Below are positions 34,102 through 43,021 of a stretch of DNA of 47,979 nucleotides, piece after piece. The position numbers and the translations under genes were made by a program. The stretch is from Mesorhizobium sp. SCN 65-20 (GTDB lineage: Bacteria > Pseudomonadota > Alphaproteobacteria > Rhizobiales > Rhizobiaceae). Numbering within the stretch: the first letter of the stretch is position 1; each line of letters starts with the position of its first letter. Location: the NCBI GenBank assembly GCA_001724355.1, contig MEEF01000014.1, positions 1 to 47,979 of the forward strand, in the 5' to 3' direction. The notes under the pieces are model-generated. The model was given only the letters and a program-made list of their open reading frames with translations, did no database searches and was not told where the DNA came from.

Positions 34102-35730
34102 TCAGTTGACCTGGGGATAGAGCGTATCGATGATCAGGCGGGCGTCGTGACGGGCATCGAGCATCCCGTAAGTACCCCGCCATTGCCCAGCGAGCCTGGT
34201 CTCGATGAATGCATCGGCGATCCGCCCCGCTCCCATCCGCCGCAACTCCGCCGCCGCCGCCGAGATGGCAAGTTGCTCGGTGAGAATGCGCGCGGCCCCC
34301 TCGTCGGAGGATGCGACCTGCATCGCCGCCCGAAGCACTCCAAGGATGCTACGCCCGCCGGCGCCGAGATCGCGCTCGATACTTGCCAGCACGTCGTCGA
34401 ACAGGGCCGGCGCACGTCCCAGAACGCGCAGCACGTCGAGCGCCATCACGTTGCCGGAACCTTCCCAGATGGCATTCACCGGCGCCTCGCGATAGAGCCG
34501 CGCAAGCGGCGCCTCCTCGACGTAGCCGTTCCCGCCCAGGCATTCCATTGCCTCGTAGAGCAGAGCCGGCGCGATCTTACAGACCCAGTACTTGACCACC
34601 GGCGTCATCGCCCGTGCAAAGGCCGCTTCGCGCCGGTCGCTGGCGGCCTCGTCGAAGGAGCGCGCCAGGCGGAAGGCGAGCGCCGTCGCGCCGGCGACGT
34701 CGAGCGCCATGTCCGCAAGCACGCGCTGCATCAGCGGCTGGTCGACCAGGGTCTTGCCGAACGTCTGGCGGTATCTCGTGTGGTGCACGGCCTCGGCCAG
34801 CCCCGCGCGCATTATGGCCGACGATGCCACCGCGCAATCGAGGCGCGTCAGCGTCACCATGTCCATGATGGTCTTGATGCCGCCACCGGCCTCGCCGACC
34901 AGTTCGCCGATGGCGCCCTGCATCTCCACTTCCGATGACGCGTTGGAGCGGTTGCCGAGCTTCTCCTTCAGTCGCTGAAACTGCAGGCCGTTGGTGGAGC
35001 CGTCGCCGAGGATGCGCGGCACCAGGAAGCACGAAAGCCCCTCCGGCGCCTGCGCGAGCATCAGGAAGGCGTCGGACATGGGAGCCGACATGAACCATTT
35101 ATGCCCGGTGAGGCGGTAGAAGCTGCCGCCTGCCCGCTCCGCTCGGGTGGTGTTGGCGCGCACATCGGTGCCACCCTGCTTTTCGGTCATGCCCATGCCG
35201 AGCGTCAGGCCAGCCTTTTCCACCGGCGGCTTCTGCGCCTGGTCGTATTTGCGGGTGGTGACGCGCGGAGCCCATTCGCGGAACAGCTTCGGGCTCGCCA
35301 TGAGTGCGGCGAGCGAGGCACTCGTCATGGTGATGGGGCAGAGATGCCCGCATTCGAGCTGCGCCGTCAGGTAGAAGCGCGCGGCACGGACCTGGTGGCG
35401 GCGCCCGGTCTCGGCCTCCCCGTTTTCCCACACGGACGAATGGAGCCCGCTCGCAATCGAACGGCGCATGAGTGCGTGATAGGCCGGGTGGAACTCGACC
35501 TGATCGATCCGCCGACCCTGGCGGTCATGCGTCCTGAGCTTCGGCACCTCGCTGTTGGCGAGCCGCGCCAGATCCTGCGCCTCGTGGGTGAGCACGAAGC
35601 GGCCGAGCCCATCCAGGTCGCGCCGGACGGGTTCTGAAAAGTTCTCAGCGATCTGGATCAGCAACGGGTCGCCGCGCCAGGCATTGCTGCCCGTCAGCGG
35701 GGGTGGCTGGTTCGGCACGTCCTGCGTCAC
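34102..35730 (-). CDS. AidB-like acyl-CoA dehydrogenase
   Basis: The 542-residue flavoprotein matches the AidB branch of acyl-CoA dehydrogenases, longer than ordinary ones (about 380). Typical segments are GMGMTEKQGGTDVRANTT, TGHKWFMSAPMSDAFLMLAQ and REAPVNAIWEGSGNVMALDV, the last being the conserved E-containing loop near the active base. AidB in Escherichia coli responds to alkylation damage and binds DNA with its C-terminal part. The C-terminal 100 residues here have basic helices, but DNA binding is inference. The start is GTG at 35730, seven bases after AAGGA; the ATG just before is out of frame. No partner gene lies next to it on this strand. Confidence 0.88.
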   Translation of the reverse strand: MTQDVPNQPPPLTGSNAWRGDPLLIQIAENFSEPVRRDLDGLGRFVLTHEAQDLARLANSEVPKLRTHDRQGRRIDQVEFHPAYHALMRRSIASGLHSSVWENGEAETGRRHQVRAARFYLTAQLECGHLCPITMTSASLAALMASPKLFREWAPRVTTRKYDQAQKPPVEKAGLTLGMGMTEKQGGTDVRANTTRAERAGGSFYRLTGHKWFMSAPMSDAFLMLAQAPEGLSCFLVPRILGDGSTNGLQFQRLKEKLGNRSNASSEVEMQGAIGELVGEAGGGIKTIMDMVTLTRLDCAVASSAIMRAGLAEAVHHTRYRQTFGKTLVDQPLMQRVLADMALDVAGATALAFRLARSFDEAASDRREAAFARAMTPVVKYWVCKIAPALLYEAMECLGGNGYVEEAPLARLYREAPVNAIWEGSGNVMALDVLRVLGRAPALFDDVLASIERDLGAGGRSILGVLRAAMQVASSDEGAARILTEQLAISAAAAELRRMGAGRIADAFIETRLAGQWRGTYGMLDARHDARLIIDTLYPQVN

Positions 35731-35797
35731 GCCATGTCCTTTATAGGTCTGGCGACGGCACGAATCCGCAGCCCTTGGCCGGCTTTATAGCCGAAAT

Positions 35798-35816
35798 GCT
35801 TATGGATAGCTTATGG
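35798..35816 (+). repeat. Short direct repeat upstream of pyrB
   Basis: GCTTATGG occurs twice (35798-35805 and 35809-35816), with starts 11 bases apart, one helix turn. It stands about 100 bases before the pyrB start. It may be a regulator site; no factor is known to me. Confidence 0.35.
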
Positions 35817-35856
35817 TGCGGCGCATCAGCGACGAAAATTGCAGGGGAGAACATCC

Positions 35857-35873
35857 GCCGGCAAAATGCCGGC
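35857..35873 (+). other. Hairpin in the pyrB leader
   Basis: Arms gccggca and tgccggc pair exactly around an AAA loop, 41 bases before the pyrB start. It could lower translation or act in transcript control by pyrimidines. No T-run follows, so it is not a plain attenuator. Confidence 0.4.
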
Positions 35874-35913
35874 TTGCGGGTGGCGGTGGCACGGCCTATA
35901 GCAGCGCCTTGAG

Positions 35914-36879
35914 ATGACCGACACCCACTCCCTGCCGCTCTATCCGCACCGCCATTTGCTTGGCATCCGCGATCTTTCCCCCTTGGACATCGAACTGCTT
36001 CTGGACCGCGCCGACGCTGCCGTGTCGATCTCGCGCCAGTCGGAGAAGAAGACTTCGACGCTGCGGGGACGCACCCAGATCAACCTCTTCTACGAGGCCT
36101 CGACCCGCACGCAGTCGTCCTTCGAGCTTGCCGGCAAGCGGCTCGGCGCCGACGTCATGAACATGTCGGTGGCGAGTTCCTCGGTGAAGAAGGGCGAGAC
36201 CCTCATCGACACGGCCATGACGCTGAACGCGATGCGGCCCGATATCCTGATCATCCGGCACCAGTCGGCCGGTGCGGCCGCGCTGCTCGCGCAGAAGGTC
36301 GGCTGCTCGGTGGTCAATGCCGGCGACGGCGCGCACGAGCACCCCACCCAGGCGCTGCTCGACGCGCTGACCATCCGCCGCGCCAAGGGCAGCATCGCCC
36401 GCCTGACCGTCGCGATCTGCGGCGACATCCTTCATTCGCGCGTCGCGCGCTCCAATATCCTGCTCCTGAACGCGCTCGGCGCTCGCGTCCGCGTCGTGGC
36501 GCCATCTACGCTGCTGCCTTCGGGTATCGCCCAGATGGGCGTGGAGGTGACGCAGTCAATGGCCGAGGGCCTCAAGGACGCTGACGTGGTGATGATGCTG
36601 CGCCTGCAGCGCGAGCGCATGTCCGGCGCATTCGTACCTTCGGTGCGCGAGTACTTCCGCTACTGGGGCCTCGATGCCGAGAAGCTGAAGGCTGCGAAGG
36701 AAGGCGCGCTGGTGATGCATCCGGGCCCGATGAACCGCGGCGTCGAGATCGCCTCGGAAATCGCCGACGGTCCACAGAGCGTGATCCAGGAACAGGTCGA
36801 GATGGGCGTAGCCGTCCGCATGGCCGTGATGGAAGCGCTTCTCGACCCACGCCGCAACCGCGACGGGAAGAACGCATGA
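35914..36879 (+). CDS. pyrB: PyrB, aspartate carbamoyltransferase catalytic subunit
   Basis: PyrB joins carbamoyl phosphate and aspartate in pyrimidine synthesis. The 321-residue protein has the carbamoyl-phosphate loop STRT at 63-66 ([15 protein letters not shown]), the HPTQALLD stretch and the [11 protein letters not shown] loop with late substrate contacts. The length is normal for a catalytic chain. No regulatory pyrI is seen. Its stop overlaps the pyrC-like start by four bases (ATGA), the arrangement seen where a dihydroorotase-like partner joins the complex. The start is an ATG. Confidence 0.96.
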   Translation: MTDTHSLPLYPHRHLLGIRDLSPLDIELLLDRADAAVSISRQSEKKTSTLRGRTQINLFYEASTRTQSSFELAGKRLGADVMNMSVASSSVKKGETLIDTAMTLNAMRPDILIIRHQSAGAAALLAQKVGCSVVNAGDGAHEHPTQALLDALTIRRAKGSIARLTVAICGDILHSRVARSNILLLNALGARVRVVAPSTLLPSGIAQMGVEVTQSMAEGLKDADVVMMLRLQRERMSGAFVPSVREYFRYWGLDAEKLKAAKEGALVMHPGPMNRGVEIASEIADGPQSVIQEQVEMGVAVRMAVMEALLDPRRNRDGKNA

Positions 36880-38162
36880 GCATCACGGTTTTCCAGCGCG
36901 CCCGCATCGTCGATCCCTCGCGCGGCATCGACGAGACCGGCTCCGTTATCGTGGACGGCAAGAAGATCGTCGCAGCAGGCGCCTCGGCGCTCAATCAGGG
37001 CACGCCCGAGGGTGCGCAGGTGATCGACTGCGCCGGCAAGGCCATCATTCCTGGCCTGGTCGACGGCCGCGTCTTCATCGGCGAGCCGGGTGGCGAGCAC
37101 CGTGAAACCATTGCCTCGGCAAGCATTGCCGCCGCCGCGGGTGGCGTCACCTCGATCGTGATGATGCCCGATACCGATCCGGTCATCGACAACGTCGCAC
37201 TGGTCGAGTTCGTGCTGCGTACGGCCAAGGAGACAGCCTCCGTAAGCATCTTCCCTGCGGCAGCCATCACCAAGGGTCTCGACGGACGGGAGATGACGGA
37301 GTTCGGCCTGTTGCGCGAAGCAGGCGCGGTGGCCTTCACCGACGGACGCCACACCATCTCCAACGCGCTGATGATGCGACGGGCGCTGACCTATGCGCGC
37401 GATTTCGGCGCTGTCATCGCCCATGAAACCCAGGATGCCGACCTTGCCTCCTCGGGCGTGATGAACGAGGGGCTCTACGCCAGTTGGCTCGGCCTGTCGG
37501 GCATTCCGCGCGAGGCGGAGACCATTCCGCTCGAGCGCGACCTGGCGCTGGCCCGCCTGACGCGCGGCAACTATCACGCGGCGAAGATATCGACGGCAAT
37601 GGCAGCCGGCGCGGTCGCCCGCGCCAAGGCCGACGGCGCGAATGTCACTGCCGGCGTCTCCATCAACAGCCTTTCGCTGAACGAAAACGACGTCGGCGAA
37701 TATCGCACCTTTTTCCGGCTCACGCCGCCGCTGCGCACCGAAGAAGATCGCGTGGCCATGATCGAGGCCCTGAGGGACGGCGGCGTCGACATCATCGTGT
37801 CATCGCATGACCCGCAGGACGTCGACACCAAGCGGCTGCCCTTCGCCGACGCCGCCGCCGGCGCGATCGGGCTCGAGACTCTGCTCGCGGTCGCCTTGCG
37901 CCTTCACCACAACGACGACGTGCCGCTGCTGCGTCTCATCGAGGCGCTGTCGACCGCGCCGGCAAAGCTGTTCGGCCTTCCCGGAGGCACGCTCCGCCCC
38001 GGTGCCGCCGCGGACCTCGCCGTCGTGGACCTCAACGAACCGTGGGTCGTCCGTGAGGCGGACATCCGCTCGCGTTCGAAGAACACCTGCTTCGAAGGCG
38101 CGAGGCTGCAGGGCAAGGTCTTGCAAACCATGGTTGCAGGCCGCACAGTATTCTCGGCCTGA
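36876..38162 (+). CDS. PyrC-like protein without metal ligands (probably inactive partner of PyrB)
   Basis: The 428-residue protein has the full dihydroorotase class I fold from end to end. However, the metal motif that should read DxHxH (as in PGLVDMHVHFREPG) is DGRVF here (Asp63, then Arg65 and Phe67 where His should be). The late motif that should hold catalytic Asp before His is SSHD, and the middle His pair is reduced. So it very likely does not make dihydroorotate. Known relatives (PyrC' of Pseudomonas) are inactive but needed to assemble aspartate carbamoyltransferase. The 4-base overlap with pyrB fits that role. An active dihydroorotase must lie elsewhere, which I cannot see. plsY follows. 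Confidence 0.85.
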   Translation: MSITVFQRARIVDPSRGIDETGSVIVDGKKIVAAGASALNQGTPEGAQVIDCAGKAIIPGLVDGRVFIGEPGGEHRETIASASIAAAAGGVTSIVMMPDTDPVIDNVALVEFVLRTAKETASVSIFPAAAITKGLDGREMTEFGLLREAGAVAFTDGRHTISNALMMRRALTYARDFGAVIAHETQDADLASSGVMNEGLYASWLGLSGIPREAETIPLERDLALARLTRGNYHAAKISTAMAAGAVARAKADGANVTAGVSINSLSLNENDVGEYRTFFRLTPPLRTEEDRVAMIEALRDGGVDIIVSSHDPQDVDTKRLPFADAAAGAIGLETLLAVALRLHHNDDVPLLRLIEALSTAPAKLFGLPGGTLRPGAAADLAVVDLNEPWVVREADIRSRSKNTCFEGARLQGKVLQTMVAGRTVFSA

Positions 38163-38196
38163 CGACGTCGGGCCACGGGGGAGTAGACGTATCTTG

Positions 38197-38808
38197 ATGC
38201 CGGATGAGATTTTTCCGACGGCCTTGCACGTGCTGATCGCTGCTGCCGTCTTCGGCTATCTGCTCGGCTCGATCCCCTTCGGCCTGCTGCTGACCCGAGC
38301 TGCAGGGCTCGGCGACGTGCGCCGAATCGGCTCCGGCAACATCGGCGCCACCAATGTGCTTCGCACAGGCAACAAGAAGCTGGCCGCCGCAACCTTGCTC
38401 CTAGACGCGCTCAAGGGCACGGTCGCGGTCGTGATTGCAAGCCGCTGGGGCCATGATGCAGCGATCGCGGCCGGCCTGGGCGCCTTCATCGGCCACCTCT
38501 ATCCCGTCTGGCTCGGCTTCAAGGGCGGCAAGGGCGTCGCCACCTATCTCGGCGTCCTGCTCGGGCTTTCCTATCTCGGTGCGCTCGTCTTCGCCGCCAC
38601 GTGGCTAATCGTGGCCTTCGTCACCCGCTATTCGTCGCTCGCCGCGCTGACCGCGGCGGTGGTGGTCCCGATCGCGCTCTACATGATGGATCTGCCCAAG
38701 GCCGCAGGCCTGCTCGCGCTAATGAGCGTGATCGTCTTCATCCGGCACCGCGCCAATATATCGAGGCTGCTGTCGGGCACTGAGTCCCGGATCGGTTCAA
38801 AGGGATGA
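38197..38808 (+). CDS. plsY: PlsY, acyl-phosphate glycerol-3-phosphate acyltransferase
   Basis: PlsY puts the first acyl chain on glycerol-3-phosphate, from acyl phosphate made by PlsX. The 203-residue protein has several membrane helices and the conserved loops [14 protein letters not shown] and [18 protein letters not shown]. The start is the ATG at 38197; a TTG three bases earlier is possible. The longer frame is pyrC read out of frame. Its stop overlaps the dprA start by four bases (ATGA), so the two are coupled. Confidence 0.95.
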   Translation: MPDEIFPTALHVLIAAAVFGYLLGSIPFGLLLTRAAGLGDVRRIGSGNIGATNVLRTGNKKLAAATLLLDALKGTVAVVIASRWGHDAAIAAGLGAFIGHLYPVWLGFKGGKGVATYLGVLLGLSYLGALVFAATWLIVAFVTRYSSLAALTAAVVVPIALYMMDLPKAAGLLALMSVIVFIRHRANISRLLSGTESRIGSKG

Positions 38809-39941
38809 CACCTCCCGCCGCCGGCCCGCAATTGAGCGACCGGCAGCGGCTGAACTGGCTGCGCCTCATCCGTACGCCCAATGTGGGCCCGGCCAGCTTC
38901 CGCGACCTGGTAAACCGCTTCGGCTCGGCGGAAGCCGCCATAGAAATGCTGCCCGGCGTCATGCGGGCGAGCGGTGCGGACCGAAGCGTGCGCATCCCCT
39001 CACTTGCCGAGGCCGAGGCGGAGATCGAGGCCGCGCGCAGGTTCGGCGCCCGCTTCGTCGCCGTGGGCGAGGCCGACTATCCGCCGATGCTGAGGCGCGT
39101 GGACCATCCGCCGCCGCTCCTGGCGGTCAAGGGAACCGCGGCCGTCTTCCAGCTTCCGCCGGTGGCGATCGTCGGCGCAAGAAACGCTTCGCTTGCCGGG
39201 ATGAAGATGGCACGCACACTTGCGGCCGAACTCGGCCGCAACGGTTTCGCTGTCGTGTCCGGGCTGGCCCGCGGCATCGATACGGCCGCACATCACGGCA
39301 GCATTGATACCGGCACGGTCGCCGTGCTGGCGGGTGGCCTCGACCGCCCGTATCCAGCCGAGAACGGAGATCTGTGCGACACGATCGCGGATCGCGGCGC
39401 GATCGTCTCGGAAATGCCCTTCGGCTGGGAACCCCGCGCCCAGGACTTTCCCCGCCGCAACCGCATAGTCGCCGGGCTGGCGCTGGGTCTGGTGGTCGTC
39501 GAGGCGGCAAAGCGCTCCGGCTCGCTCATCAGCGCACGGCTCGCGGGCGAACTGGGTCGGCTGGTGTTTTCGGTACCCGGTTCGCCTCTCGATCCCCGCG
39601 CCGAAGGCACCAACGGTCTGCTCAAGGACGGCGCGATTTTGGTGACAGAAGCAGCCGACGTGCTCGAGGCTCTTGCGCCGTTGGTTGAGGGTGGCCTCCC
39701 GCCTCCGCCCGCAAAGCTCGAGGAGCCCCCTGATTTCAGCGCGACTCCGCCACCCGTCGACAGCGATCGTTCCCGTGTGGTCGAGGCCCTCGGACCGGTC
39801 CCCGTCGAAGTCGACGAGCTCATTCGTCACACAGGCCTACACCCCGCCCAGATATTCATGATCCTGCTGGAGCTGGATCTCGCCGGTCGCCTGGAGCGTC
39901 ACTCAGGAGGGCGGGTTTCGCTTGTCATGGGCGACGCCTGA
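38805..39941 (+). CDS. dprA: DprA, DNA-processing protein of natural transformation
   Basis: DprA protects incoming single strands and loads RecA. The 378-residue protein has an N-terminal helical SAM-like part, a Rossmann domain with [20 protein letters not shown], then [25 protein letters not shown] and [19 protein letters not shown] (all family markers), and a C-terminal winged helix (about 320-375, [20 protein letters not shown]). The start is the ATG in the plsY overlap. The last 39 bases overlap the 70-residue gene on the other strand. The plsY-dprA-topA order is common in alphaproteobacteria. Confidence 0.95.
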   Translation: MTPPAAGPQLSDRQRLNWLRLIRTPNVGPASFRDLVNRFGSAEAAIEMLPGVMRASGADRSVRIPSLAEAEAEIEAARRFGARFVAVGEADYPPMLRRVDHPPPLLAVKGTAAVFQLPPVAIVGARNASLAGMKMARTLAAELGRNGFAVVSGLARGIDTAAHHGSIDTGTVAVLAGGLDRPYPAENGDLCDTIADRGAIVSEMPFGWEPRAQDFPRRNRIVAGLALGLVVVEAAKRSGSLISARLAGELGRLVFSVPGSPLDPRAEGTNGLLKDGAILVTEAADVLEALAPLVEGGLPPPPAKLEEPPDFSATPPPVDSDRSRVVEALGPVPVEVDELIRHTGLHPAQIFMILLELDLAGRLERHSGGRVSLVMGDA

Positions 39942-40115
39942 GGGGCGGTCGCCGCGGATGATGTCACCCGCCTCCATGTATGCCATCTCGATCAGGTAGG
40001 CGAGCATATGACAGCGTTCGGTCTCCGCCATGAGCCGTAGCTGGCCGAGCATCGATTGAACGTAGTCCAGCGTTTCGGCCCGCCGCCGCGCGGGCGCGCT
40101 CTGGTGCACGGTCAT
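39903..40115 (-). CDS. Conserved-looking 70-residue protein, opposite the end of dprA
   Basis: From the ATG at 40115 the protein reads MTVHQSAPARRRAETLDYVQ and continues with two likely helices (MLGQLRLMAETERCHMLAYL, IEMAYMEAGDII). I do not recognise a named family. The start is well supported by AAGGAAGG just upstream, the strongest Shine-Dalgarno match in this part. The stop lies inside dprA, so the two 3' ends overlap by 39 bases. The upstream extension of the frame is arginine-rich and not used. It may be a small cytoplasmic helical protein; I infer no function. Confidence 0.65.
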   Translation of the reverse strand: MTVHQSAPARRRAETLDYVQSMLGQLRLMAETERCHMLAYLIEMAYMEAGDIIRGDRPSGVAHDKRNPPS

Positions 40116-40393
40116 GACCTTCCTTCGAGATTCCGGTAGAATCGGGGGATCCACCGCGGCTACCGTCCGGCTTGAAACTCGCTCAACCGGTGATGGCTCG
40201 AATATAGCAAAGCCACTACTGATTGCAATGCGTTCAAATACACAACCTTTGCTTGCAAACCTTTCCGACGCGCCCGTTTTTGCCCCCCTCCCCTTGACCG
40301 GACCGAAAAGGGCGGCCATGTGACGTGCGGATTGAAACTGTTCGCCACGCGCCTCAGTCGTTGTCCGGCGCTCCACTGGAAAATCAGCCGCAT

Positions 40394-43015
40394 ATGGACG
40401 TTGTCGTCGTCGAGTCACCGAACAAGGTGAAAAGTATCAACAAGTACCTGGGCCGGAACTACAAGGTCCTGGCTTCGTTCGGCCACGTCCGCGATCTGCC
40501 GGCCAAGGACGGGTCGGTGAAGCCGGAAGACGACTTCGCCATGTCCTGGTCTGTCGATACCGCGTCGAACAAGCGGCTCACGGACATCGCCAAGGCGGTC
40601 AAGGAAGCCGACGGCCTGATCCTCGCAACCGACCCGGATCGCGAGGGTGAAGCCATTGCCTGGCACGTGCTGGAGGTCCTCAAGCAGAAGCGCGTGCTCA
40701 AGGACAAGTCGATCAAGCGCGTCGCCTTCAACTCGATCACAAAGCAGGCGGTTCTGGAGGCCATTTCCAATCCGCGCGAGGTCGACCCGCAGCTGGTCGA
40801 CGCCTATCTGGCGCGCCGCGCGCTCGACTATCTGGTTGGCTTCACCCTGTCGCCCGTGTTGTGGCGCAAGCTGCCGGGCGCCCGCTCCGCCGGCCGCGTC
40901 CAGTCCGTGGCGCTGCGCTTCGTCTGCGACCGCGAGGCCGAGATCGAGCGTTTCGTCCGTGAGGAATACTGGCAGATCGCAGCTACCCTCGGCACGCCCC
41001 GCGCAGAGACGTTCGAAGCCCGGCTGACCGCCTATGAAGGCAAGAAGCTGCAGAAGCTCGATATCTCGTCGCAGGCCATGGCCGACGAGATCAAGGCGAT
41101 GCTCGACGGGGCCTCGTTCAAGGCGCTTTCGGTCGAAGCCAAGCCGACCAAGCGCAATCCCGGGCCGCCCTTTACCACCTCCACCTTGCAGCAGGCAGCG
41201 TCGTCGCGCCTCGGCTTTTCGGCGAGCCGCACGATGCAGGTCGCGCAGCGCCTCTATGAAGGCATGGAAATCGGCGGCGAGACCGCCGGCCTGATCACCT
41301 ATATGCGTACCGACGGCGTGCAAATGGCACCGGAGGCGATTGACGCCGCGCGTGACGCCATCGGCAAGGAGTTCGGCGCCAGGTACCTACCCGAGAAGCC
41401 GCGCTTCTACACCACCAAGGCCAAGAACGCCCAGGAGGCGCACGAGGCCATCCGCCCGACGGACTTCAACCGCACGCCGGCCGAGATGCGCAAGTTCCTC
41501 GATGCCGACCAGGCCCGGCTCTATGAGATGATCTGGAAGCGCGCGATCGCCAGCCAGATGCAGCCGGCCGAGATCGAGCGCACCACCGTCGAGATCGAGG
41601 CACGCAACGGCGCCAAGGTCGCCGGGCTGCGCGCGGTCGGCTCGGTCACCCGCTTCGACGGCTTCATCGCCGCCTATACCGATCAGAAGGACGAGGATTC
41701 GGACGACGAGGAAAGCCGTCGCCTGCCCGAGATCCGCGCCGACGAGGCGCTGAAGCGCGAGCAGGTCAACGCCTCCCACCACACGACAGAACCGCCGCCC
41801 CGCTATTCCGAAGCCTCGTTCATCAAGAAGATGGAAGAGCTCGGCATCGGTCGCCCGTCCACCTATGTGGCGACGCTGAAGACGCTCGAAGACCGCGACT
41901 ATGTGAAGATCGAGAACCGCAAGCTCGTGCCCCAGCCCAAGGGCCGGCTGGTGACGGCCTTCATGGAAAGTTTCTTCGAGCACTATGTCGAGTACGACTT
42001 CACCGCCTCGCTGGAAGAGAAGCTCGACGAGATCTCGGACGGCAAGCTCGCCTGGCGCGACGTGCTGCGCGACTTCTGGAAGGATTTTTCGGGCGCCGTC
42101 GACGAGATCAAGGAACTGCGCGTCACCGATGTGCTCGACGCGCTGAACGAGGAACTCGCGCCGCTGGTTTTCCCCGAGCGCGAGGACGGCTCCAACCCGC
42201 GCATCTGCCCGAAATGCGGCACCGGCAACCTGTCGCTCAAGCTCGGCAAGTTCGGTGCCTTCGTCGGCTGCTCCAACTATCCGGAGTGCGGCTTCACCCG
42301 CCAGCTCGACGGCCCGGGCGCCAATGGCGAGAACGGCGGCCTCGAAGACGGCACCAAGGTGCTGGGCACCGATCCCTACACCAATGAGGAGATCACCCTG
42401 CGCAGCGGCCGCTTCGGCCCCTACATCCAGCGCGGCGACGGCAAGGAGGCCAAGCGCTCCAGCCTGCCTAAGGGCTGGACGCCGGCGACGATAGACCACG
42501 AGAAGGCGCTGGCGCTGCTGGCTCTGCCGCGTGACGTCGGCCAGCATCCAGAGTCGGGCAAGATGATCTCGGCCGGCCTCGGCCGCTACGGTCCGTTCGT
42601 CCTGCACGACGGCACCTACGCCAATCTCGAGAGCATCGAGGACGTCTTCTCCATCGGCCTCAACCGTGCCGTGACGGTGCTGGCCGAGAAGCAGTCGAAG
42701 ATGAAGGGCGCCCGCGGCGGCGGAACGCCCGCGGCGCTGAAGGACCTCGGCGAGCATCCTGATGGCGGCGGCAACATCACCGTCCGCGACGGACGCTACG
42801 GCGCCTATGTCAATTTCGGCAAGGTCAACGCGACCCTGCCGAAGGGCAAGGACCCGGCTTCGGTGACGCTCGAGGAAGCGCTCGTGCTGATCGCCGAGAA
42901 AGAGGCGAAAGGCGGTGGTGGCAAGAAGCCTGCCCGCGCCGCCGCCAAGAAGGCCCCTGCCAAGAAGGCACCCGCGAAAAAGGCCGCCACCAGCAAGGCC
43001 AAGCAGAAGGACTGA
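40394..43015 (+). CDS. topA: TopA, DNA topoisomerase I
   Basis: TopA relaxes negative supercoils. The 873-residue protein has a TOPRIM domain at the start (MDVVVVESPNKVKSI, with DPDREGEAIAWH as the metal motif), the catalytic Tyr303 in GLITYMRTDG, then a C4 zinc ribbon (CPKCGTGNLSL with a later CSNYPEC). Further topoisomerase C-terminal repeat units follow (LGRYGPFVL, DGRYGAYVNFG). The tail (last about 30 residues) is lysine- and alanine-rich, with repeated APAKK units, probably for DNA binding. The start is the ATG at 40394. A GTG 69 bases upstream is in frame but adds non-family residues. rnr follows after six bases. Confidence 0.96.
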   Translation: MDVVVVESPNKVKSINKYLGRNYKVLASFGHVRDLPAKDGSVKPEDDFAMSWSVDTASNKRLTDIAKAVKEADGLILATDPDREGEAIAWHVLEVLKQKRVLKDKSIKRVAFNSITKQAVLEAISNPREVDPQLVDAYLARRALDYLVGFTLSPVLWRKLPGARSAGRVQSVALRFVCDREAEIERFVREEYWQIAATLGTPRAETFEARLTAYEGKKLQKLDISSQAMADEIKAMLDGASFKALSVEAKPTKRNPGPPFTTSTLQQAASSRLGFSASRTMQVAQRLYEGMEIGGETAGLITYMRTDGVQMAPEAIDAARDAIGKEFGARYLPEKPRFYTTKAKNAQEAHEAIRPTDFNRTPAEMRKFLDADQARLYEMIWKRAIASQMQPAEIERTTVEIEARNGAKVAGLRAVGSVTRFDGFIAAYTDQKDEDSDDEESRRLPEIRADEALKREQVNASHHTTEPPPRYSEASFIKKMEELGIGRPSTYVATLKTLEDRDYVKIENRKLVPQPKGRLVTAFMESFFEHYVEYDFTASLEEKLDEISDGKLAWRDVLRDFWKDFSGAVDEIKELRVTDVLDALNEELAPLVFPEREDGSNPRICPKCGTGNLSLKLGKFGAFVGCSNYPECGFTRQLDGPGANGENGGLEDGTKVLGTDPYTNEEITLRSGRFGPYIQRGDGKEAKRSSLPKGWTPATIDHEKALALLALPRDVGQHPESGKMISAGLGRYGPFVLHDGTYANLESIEDVFSIGLNRAVTVLAEKQSKMKGARGGGTPAALKDLGEHPDGGGNITVRDGRYGAYVNFGKVNATLPKGKDPASVTLEEALVLIAEKEAKGGGGKKPARAAAKKAPAKKAPAKKAATSKAKQKD

Positions 43016-43021
43016 CCGACC

